From Pipra filicauda (Eukaryota > Chordata > Aves > Passeriformes > Pipridae): a stretch of DNA of 64,000 nt. The stretch covers positions 620,001 to 684,000 of the forward strand of contig NW_024104415.1 of the NCBI RefSeq assembly GCF_003945595.2, given 5' to 3'. The notes beneath the pieces are model-generated. The model saw only the letters and a program-made list of their open reading frames with translations, ran no database searches and had not been told where the DNA came from. Each line of letters begins with the position of its first letter. The first letter of the stretch is position 1. Of the stretch, positions 53,901 through 64,000 are shown piece by piece. Made by a program: the position numbers and the translations under genes.

Positions 53901-56900
53901 ATTTTGCACCTTCAGAAAAGGAGGCCTATGAATGTATTCGCAATGTTATCTCTACGTTAAACTATGACCCAGTGCCAGAGGAGGGCACAGAGCACGACAG
54001 TCCCCTGTACAGCTCTGAGGAGCTCTTGGGACTGGCACCACAGGACTATAGGTGTACTCTTCCTGTCAAACTGGTAAGGGGACAGGGACTGCATTCCTTC
54101 ATCCTTCTGTCTGCTCTGTCTCATAGCTCCAGATTAACAGAATGCTCTCTCTTGAAGAATACGTATTTTTACCTCATCCATTGCCAGCCTGTCTTGAGTC
54201 TGCAACAAAGCAGGATGGCAAGAGTTCTGTAGAATTATAGAAAATATTTAAATTGAAATCCTGCTGGAGATAAGATACATTCTAGATAGTTCTAGATTAT
54301 GCCAGCTGATCCCCATCTGTTTCCATGCACTGTTAAGATGCTGTTGTGTCAGCATGGCTTGTACTGTGTTGGTTGCCTTGAGAACATGCACCCCTTTAAA
54401 GTCTGGTTTTCCCCTCCTCCTGGTTTTTGTTTTTTTTTACCCCAGGCAATCAAGACTGTCATGCAACAGAAATGCCTGACTGAAAAAACAACACAGCTCA
54501 AATTAAACTTGTTTGAGGTTGGGACAGACACTAATACTTAAGCAGAGACAATGCAGAGCTGCCCACGCTATTTTCATTGCGTTCTAGATGAGATTTAGTC
54601 TCCAAGGATGTGAATCCAGTATCTTTTCCAGTGGTAAATTTTTGCAGTTAAGGGGATTGACTGCAGAAAGCAGAGTAGCTTTGGAAACGGGTTTTAATTT
54701 TATTGGAAAAAAGCCTGAGCAATACGCAACAGAGTGTTTCTTATGCACAAAATCTGTAACTGCACATGCTGGGGTTTTTTACATTTTTATGCACATGAAC
54801 AACTGTGCTTTGAAACACTGAAATAATTTTTGAGTTGGACTTGGCTCAAAATACATGGTTGGTAATTAAACTAAACACAAATTGGATGTTTTGTGCATAT
54901 TGAGTATTTAGCAAGACACCAAAAGACCTTCTGTGTTCATTGAGGTGGATTTCTTGCACAACACAGGTCTCCTACTATTTGAACAGAGCATTTCTTTTAG
55001 CAGAATTATCCTATTTCACTTCAATTTCTGTAGTAAAGTAAAATCTGTGTCTTTCTTTGCAGATTCTGAGCCGTGTGGTGGATGGAAGCAGATTCCAGGA
55101 ATTCAAGGCTAATTTTGGAACAACATTAGTAACAGGATTTGGCCATGTGGAAGGGTAAGGCTGTGAATATTCACTATCAAAATGGATGGACGCATGTGTC
55201 TGAATAGCTTTTGGATCACCATCAGGTTTTACAATATTTCAATAATTTCTAGGGTTCAAAAGTGAAAATCATGGAATGGTTAAGGTTGGAAAAGACCTCT
55301 AAGATGATCGAGTCCAACTCTCCATGTGTCTTGTTCTGTAGGCACTTGGTGGGGATTGTGGCCAACAATGGGGAGCTGGCTCACGACGCTGCTCTCAAGG
55401 GCAGCCACTTCGTCCAGCTCTGTGGCCAGCGGGGAATTCCCATCCTCTTCCTCCAAAATACTGCCCCACAGCCAGCAGAGCCAACGAGCATCTCACAGGT
55501 ATGGCAGGTCTGCTTCCATATACTTAAGCAATTCCTAGTTCTTCTTGTGCCTAAAGTTACCTTTTCACAGTTATTAATTGTTAGGAAAATTGTTCTTTTT
55601 TAAACCACTTTTGATGGTTTAAATCATGAAGCTTCATAATGACTTTATTCTTAAATCTCTCCATTCTCTCTTGAATTTTAAGCAGGCCTGTCTGCCTGTA
55701 TAAAATTTTAGTGGTCAGCTGGCAATGCAGGCTGTAAAACCTATAATTTAAAGTGCTTTTTACATTGAAATACAGTTTATTGATTCTTCTGACACCACTG
55801 CACTCCGGAAAATTAGCTATTTCTCTTTTAGAAAAGTGTAGACATTAAAGTACAGCAGGTTTTGTCCTGAGCTGGGGGAAGCCTCCTAGTAAAACCTCCA
55901 CTAGGTTCCCGGATCTGTTTCTGCAGTCTTGGTTCCTCCCAAGGTCACCAGTCCTTAGACAAAGCCTGGCACAAATGAGTTGCTCAGTGTTGGAGGCATT
56001 TGCACCTGGTTGTAATTGTTGTACTGATTTAAGTATTAAAATAAGTGCATAATGGGCTTATGAGTTAATGATAAGAGTTATTTATGATATGTATGAGTTA
56101 ATGATACCAGTCAGTTAATGATGCTGCATTTCTGGTGTGGAAGAAATGATCACACAGAATTGTAAATAATAAATAAATGTTTAGAAATACGAGTTTGGTG
56201 GGAGCAAAGGGGATCTAGAATAAAGTCTTAAAGGATCTAAAATGTCTCTTTTTATTCCAGGCAGAGGCTCATTCCAACAGGCTGAAAGCCCAGGCCTCCA
56301 TGATGGCTGCTGTTGCTTGTGCTGCTGTTCCCAAAATCACCATCGTCATCGGGGGCTGTTACGGGAGCGACAGCTACGTCATGGTAGGGGTGGGGTCAGC
56401 CCGAGGGCTTGGGACACACCTTTCACACTGTGCTAAAACTTCACAGCCCTGCAGTTTTAAAACAGTCCGTTACCTCGATCTGTCACCTGCTTTTTAAGTA
56501 GGAAGTGCAGCACAGGACATGATTACTGAAAATTAAACATGTAAGAATGAAACATGTAGGTCCTTGGAGTTAAAACTCAAATACCAAAATAGCAATATTG
56601 AAGGCAGTGGGGATGGTTTTTGGTGGTTCCTACCGCTGGGTGTCTGTGCTGATACAGGAGCTGTGTCATTAATGCTTTACAAATCCAAGTGTGTTCCATT
56701 CTGCCTTGATCTTCATTGTGCCATCCCACAGATACCTTTTGTGATTGACTTCAGTGAGTTTCACTGTGCTTTTGTTTTTTCTTTGTAGTGTGGGAGATCG
56801 TTCAGTCCAAACTTTCTGTTTCTGTGGCCTAATGCAAGAGTTGCTCTTGTGGATTCAAGACATTTCTCCACAGTCCCACAAGCTGGGGACAGTGACTCTA

Positions 56901-58336
56901 CAGATGAATCAGAGCTGAAGCAGCTGAAGACAAAGTAAGGACATTAATTGCCTACTTTTGTTCATCTTACAGAGCACCATATCCCAAGCTAATAAAGCAA
57001 ACCTGAACCTACTGAAAAATATTTTAAATTTCCATGTAATTTTATGTCTCTCTGTTAGGATCTTCTCAAGCTGGTCTGTGCTGCAGAATGGTCAGATCTG
57101 TTGTGTTATTTTCTGCATTCAGATTCATTTTAACAGCAGTACTGCATGGAACTCTTTGCTTGTTTCAGCTATGACTTTTTCACTGCCCTGATGTTTTCAT
57201 CATGCTTTTAAGCCTGTTCTGTCCTCTCCAGGCTTGAGGAAGAAAGCAGTGCATTTTACTCCTCTGCCAGACTCTGGGATGATGGAATCATTCTACCTCA
57301 AAACACTAGAAAGGTGGGTTTTCCTTTTAGTATATCTTTTTCGCAGATCTCACAAGGATCTGGCAGCAAATGTATAAGCCCATGACTCACTCAAGATCAG
57401 CAGCATGTTGATTCCAGACCTGGGGCTCCCACTGCTCACTCCTGTTATTGTGGAATTTAGCTCTGTAATTCTCATCCTTTCTTTTTCCCCATTAGTTTAT
57501 CCACAAAGTTTCTGTTGAATTCTGGTTACTTGATCAGAGCATTTCCTCACTGAGCATCTCCATTGAGTTTACCCTTTGATTCTGTATCTGAATCCTTTTT
57601 TTTTTTCATATAATCACCCATATCTTCAACTCTCTGAAGTTCAGGCTCCTCACCATCCCCATTGTTTCCATTCTTTTGTCCTAGGATGTTGCTTTTTGCA
57701 ACTTTCTCTTCTTTCTTGTAATTTGCTGTGTCCGTTTGGGATGCCCCCCTGGCTTTGTATTTATTTGAAGTTGGCAGACATCTCTTCATTCTTTCTAAAA
57801 GCCACTGCCTTTGTTCTTCTATTTTTCCTTCATTAGCAATAAAAATGTTCTTTGCACTTCTGAAATTTGTTCACATGAAGATCACAAATACTTGAAGATC
57901 TCAATCTGTCCTGGTTTCAGCTGGGGTTAAACCACAATACAACCCTTCTAAGTATGGTACATATTTATGGAACTATGTGGATTTAAAATATTTTTTGTGG
58001 AGTTCATGGGAACTTTGATAATGGGGGAGCACCAAGAAGTGTTTTTTAGTCCTAGAGCCCTGAAATTCCCTTCTCTGGGAGCTACACATGAAAAGAAAAT
58101 ATGTGAGAGTTGAACTGTTCATTTTAGCATGTTCAGTGCTTCACAAAAAGAAGGAACAAATAAGTGCAGAACTGGTAAGTTTTACTGTTTGTTTTGTTTT
58201 TTTTTTTTATTAGGGCTCATTGCTTATATTGGTTTTTTTTGTTTTTAATTAGGTGATTGCCCAGTGCTTGGACATCATGGAACAGCAGAAGTACCAGGCT
58301 GTGTCTCCGTGTCGCTATCCCATCATCAGGATGTAA
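47716..58336 (+). CDS. Divergent MCCC2-like acyl-CoA carboxylase beta-subunit paralogue, complete, 12 coding exons, 593 aa
   Basis: The coding exons are 47716-47984, 49998-50194, 51064-51242, 51946-52026, 52976-53154, 53881-54073, 55063-55154, 55342-55498, 56261-56383, 56789-56934, 57232-57313 and 58253-58336. They join in phase with GT-AG introns and no frameshift or stop. The family is the carboxyltransferase (crotonase-fold) beta subunit of biotin-dependent acyl-CoA carboxylases, closest to methylcrotonoyl-CoA carboxylase. Residues 1-~60 are Arg-rich with few acids, like a mitochondrial presequence. The N-domain (~100-340) keeps [26 protein letters not shown] (205-213) and [15 protein letters not shown]. 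The C-domain (~367-593) keeps [33 protein letters not shown] and [11 protein letters not shown] but is degraded at 436-449, 480-490 and 511-517. The end RM-stop matches MCCC2. Intact coding argues for a living gene. Catalysis is doubtful. The true MCCC2 should lie elsewhere in the genome. Confidence 0.93.
48068..48213 (+). mobile_element. CR1 LINE 3' fragment (carboxylase-like gene, intron after coding exon 1)
   Basis: GTTGCCCCATCCTTGGAAG to TCCCTCCTAACCTAACCCTT. The final tip is eroded. Confidence 0.9.
48214..49287 (+). other. MCCC2-like intron 1 (coding), unique part
   Basis: AT-rich with no repeat or gene recognised. Confidence 0.6.
49288..49960 (-). mobile_element. CR1 LINE ~670-bp copy ending ~37 bp before a coding exon
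   Basis: Inverted. The tip is at 49288 (GAATCATAGAGTCATCAAATG); its upstream end is near 49960, just left of the acceptor of coding exon 2 (49998). The 5' part is CR1 coding sequence with several breaks. Confidence 0.93.
49998..50194 (+). CDS. MCCC2-like coding exon 2 (residues 90-155)
   Basis: [20 protein letters not shown], then [20 protein letters not shown] and [10 protein letters not shown]. It is the typical start of the carboxyltransferase domain. The acceptor is CCATTAG and the donor GTAATG. Confidence 0.95.
50195..51063 (+). other. MCCC2-like intron 2
   Basis: 869 bp, T-rich, GTAATG to TTACAG. No repeats seen. Confidence 0.7.
51064..51242 (+). CDS. MCCC2-like coding exon 3 (residues 156-215)
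   Basis: [31 protein letters not shown] and [11 protein letters not shown]. The GG of this last motif forms the N-domain oxyanion hole in the family and is kept. The exon ends in phase 0 before GTAATG. Confidence 0.96.
51243..51945 (+). other. MCCC2-like intron 3
   Basis: 703 bp, GTAATG to CATCAG, with nothing else recognised. Confidence 0.7.
51946..52026 (+). CDS. MCCC2-like coding exon 4 (residues 216-242)
   Basis: 27 codons: [20 protein letters not shown] then SAMGIPQ. It matches the family's FPD...GR.FYNQA segment. Borders are TCAG and GTAC. Confidence 0.95.
52183..52705 (-). mobile_element. CR1 LINE ~520-bp copy (carboxylase-like gene, intron 4)
   Basis: Inverted. AAATCATGGAATTGTTTAGG, GAGCCCGACCCCCACCTGGC and GGTGGAGCCTCCCCAGTGCC. 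Same subfamily as 19048-19570 and 33855-34118. Confidence 0.92.
52976..53154 (+). CDS. MCCC2-like coding exon 5 (residues 243-301)
   Basis: [40 protein letters not shown] and [10 protein letters not shown]: the most conserved stretch of the N-domain, fully canonical. The donor is GTATGT after two bases of Gln. Confidence 0.96.
53155..53880 (+). other. MCCC2-like intron 5
   Basis: 726 bp, no repeat recognised. Confidence 0.7.
53881..54073 (+). CDS. MCCC2-like coding exon 6 (residues 302-366)
   Basis: [20 protein letters not shown] then [10 protein letters not shown] and a looser inter-domain segment ending TLPVKL. The acceptor CTATCCTAG ends at 53880; the donor is GTAAGG. Confidence 0.94.
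54074..55062 (+). other. MCCC2-like intron 6
   Basis: 989 bp, plain AT-rich sequence. Confidence 0.7.
55063..55154 (+). CDS. MCCC2-like coding exon 7 (residues 367-396)
   Basis: [20 protein letters not shown] then [10 protein letters not shown]: the start of the C-domain, well conserved. The donor is GTAAGG. Confidence 0.95.
55263..55323 (-). mobile_element. CR1 3' tip directly before coding exon 8
   Basis: GAAAATCATGGAATGGTTAA through AAAGACCTCTAAGATGATCG to GAGTCCAACTCTCC. The acceptor AG is at 55340-55341. Confidence 0.85.
55342..55498 (+). CDS. MCCC2-like coding exon 8 (residues 397-449), degraded end
   Basis: [20 protein letters not shown] and [18 protein letters not shown] are canonical. 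After Asn436 the family's ITGFMVG-type motif is replaced by [13 protein letters not shown]. The reading frame and donor (CAG then GTATGG) are intact, so this is divergence and not a misread border. Confidence 0.94.
55499..56260 (+). other. MCCC2-like intron 8
   Basis: 762 bp. A diffuse repeated ATGAGTTAATGAT phrase occurs around 56060-56120; otherwise plain. Confidence 0.6.
56261..56383 (+). CDS. MCCC2-like coding exon 9 (residues 450-490)
   Basis: [30 protein letters not shown] and CYGSDSYVM. The family consensus at the end is SYGAGNYGM; the small Ala-Gly pair is lost here. The donor is GTAGGG. Confidence 0.94.
56789..56934 (+). CDS. MCCC2-like coding exon 10 (residues 491-538)
   Basis: [20 protein letters not shown] is canonical. 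The MGGEQAA block that should follow is VDSRHFS here. Then comes a short acidic stretch ([10 protein letters not shown]) and a helix-like EL KQLKT. The donor is GTAAGG. Confidence 0.93.
57232..57313 (+). CDS. MCCC2-like coding exon 11 (residues 539-566)
   Basis: [20 protein letters not shown] then ILPQNTRK. It matches the family's YYSSARVWDDGIIDP segment. The donor is GTGGGT. Confidence 0.95.
57314..58252 (+). other. MCCC2-like intron 11
   Basis: 939 bp, pyrimidine rich, with a T run at about 57597-57606 and T/G-rich sequence before the acceptor. Confidence 0.6.
58253..58336 (+). CDS. MCCC2-like coding exon 12 (residues 567-593, stop)
   Basis: [20 protein letters not shown] then RYPIIRM and TAA. 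The C-terminal RM matches MCCC2. The acceptor AATTAG follows a T-rich tract. Confidence 0.95.
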   Translation: MIAQCLDIMEQQKYQAVSPCRYPIIRM

Positions 58337-58455
58337 TCTTCACCCTCAAACCAGCAGCCCTGCAGAGCCAGCACCACCTGCCAGAACTCTTAGTGTAAAG
58401 GATTTTCTAATTCTTTGATATATTAATAAAAATGTTGAACAATTGAAGACAAACA
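58337..58455 (+). terminator. 3' UTR and poly(A) signal of the MCCC2-like gene
   Basis: AATAAA at 58425-58430, about 90 bp after the stop. Cleavage is expected near 58445-58455. A very short 3' UTR. Confidence 0.8.
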
Positions 58456-58469
58456 AGAAGGACAGATTT

Positions 58470-59255
58470 TAAGTCTATTAGCAGGAAGTTTTTATTTTCA
58501 ACTAGAGCCTCTTTTAACATCAGCTGAAAGTTTATTTTGTGAGAAGGAAGGATAAAGCTGAGCATCTGTAGCACTCTAAGGAAGCAAAATCAGCCCAAGG
58601 GATAACAATTGCTTGATTTTTTTCATGTTCATGTTTTAGCATGAAATACAGAAATCAAGAAAATGCACTTTGGCAAAAGAAAGGAGAAAGAGCAAACACA
58701 CAAGGAGTGTGTGCAGTTTGCAGCCTTACTGAAGAACAAAACTCTACCTGCCACCAGCCCTGGGCCACCCAGTTCAGGTTCCCAAAGCAGCTGTGGAAAG
58801 GCTCCACTTGGATTGCTCTGAGGATACTAAAGCAGTGACCAAGAGGGGATTTAAATCCATAATACTTCAGTATAGGCTAAAAATTCTCAAACATGTAATG
58901 GAGCAGAGACTGTTACACATAATGTTACCACGTGTACAAGTGCTGAGGTTACACTCTGCTCTTTCAGGCATCTTTCACTCTGCTGCAGCTACAAGGATTA
59001 AATTTATAAAAATGGAACCACCACCACACCAAACTTGTGGTGTTTTAACTGGAAATTATGGCAAAGGTTGTATTTAAAAAATACCTGATCAAGCATATTG
59101 AAGAATCATGGCCAAAATTGAAGTGCTCACTGTGAATGAAGCAGCCACAGAAACGAAAGGGGATGTCGAAGGATTGTAGGTCACTGGAGTGGCTGTAAAC
59201 GGAGACTGCCCCTTTGGGAGCTGGAACAGACCCACGTGAGGCATGGCTGGCAGGG
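58470..59255 (-). terminator. RPE65: RPE65 3' UTR with poly(A) signals
   Basis: On the minus strand, AATAAA lies at 58536-58531 and 58496-58491. Cleavage near 58470 would give a 3' UTR of roughly 0.75-0.8 kb. No repeat interrupts it. The end faces the MCCC2-like 3' end. Confidence 0.65.
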
Positions 59256-63535
<4,280 letters not shown>

Positions 63536-63689
63536 CTGGAGAACAAAATGGAGACAATCAGGAGCTTCCCTGGCAGGAGATGGGGAGTCACTGGCTCTGC
63601 AAGTTGTCATGAGTCAACACATTCTTGCATTGGATGTGAGAAGTTCTTTTCTAAGGCTGCAATTGAGCTCCAATTTGCAAACTCCAGCC

Positions 63690-64000
63690 AAGCACGAACA
63701 TGGAGTTGGAGCTCCAAGGGCTGGAGCTTTTCTGCTCTGGAGACAGGCTGGGAGAGCTGGGGGTGTTCACTTGGAGAAGAGAAGGCTCCAGGGACACCTC
63801 AGAGCCCTTCCAGTGCCTAAAGGGGCTCCAAGAGAGCTGGACAGGGACTTGGGACAAGGATCTGGAGGGACAGGACAAGGGGGAATGGCTTCACACTGCC
63901 AGAGGGCAGGGTTAGATGGGATATTGGGAAGGAATTGTTGGCTGTGAGGGTGGTGAGGCCCTGGCCCAGGTTGCCCAGAGAAGCTGTGGCTGCCCCATCC
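63690..64000 (+). mobile_element. CR1 LINE 3' part running off the window
   Basis: GCTCTGGAGACAGGCTGGGAG, then GATGGGATATTGGGAAGGAA, then GGCTGCCCCATCC at the last base. It continues beyond 64000. Confidence 0.93.

Overview
This window is vertebrate nuclear DNA, almost certainly from a bird. It has large GT-AG introns and CpG-island promoters, and about three dozen copies of one retrotransposon family, the CR1 LINE of birds and reptiles, most of them cut to the 3' end. No bacterial, phage or CRISPR features were seen. The species cannot be named from the sequence alone.

There are three genes. (1) WLS (Wntless/GPR177, the Wnt cargo receptor) is on the minus strand. It starts in a CpG island near 23.5 kb and runs left. 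Ten coding exons (454 codons, all phases consistent) lie between 439 and 23509, and the last ~87 codons lie beyond the left edge. (2) On the plus strand, 47.1-58.4 kb, is a complete gene of 12 coding exons (593 codons) for a divergent paralogue of the beta (carboxyltransferase) subunit of methylcrotonoyl-CoA carboxylase. It has an apparent mitochondrial presequence and a well-kept N-domain. Its C-domain has lost several motifs that are near-invariant in true MCCC2. (3) RPE65, the retinoid isomerohydrolase of the visual cycle, is on the minus strand. Its last nine coding exons (residues 166-533 in human numbering) lie between 59256 and 63535, and its 5' part is beyond the right edge. WLS next to RPE65 matches the known vertebrate order. 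The carboxylase-like gene between them has no counterpart at this place in human that I know of, and it is the most interesting object here.

Layout: 1-23.5 kb is WLS, including an 11.5-kb first intron. 23.9-46.8 kb is intergenic: AT-rich, no supported gene, scattered CR1 and a few stretches that look like candidate regulatory elements. 46.8-47.1 kb is a minisatellite against the carboxylase-like gene's CpG island. 47.1-58.4 kb is that gene. 58.3-58.6 kb is a tight tail-to-tail junction where its poly(A) signal and that of RPE65 face each other. 58.5-64 kb is RPE65, ending inside a CR1 copy.

The three genes do not form a pathway. WLS serves Wnt secretion in the ER, Golgi and plasma membrane. 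RPE65 serves the visual cycle in retinal pigment epithelium. The middle gene is probably mitochondrial and of unknown function. Exon borders were set by hand from splice consensus, reading phase and family similarity; transcripts would settle them.
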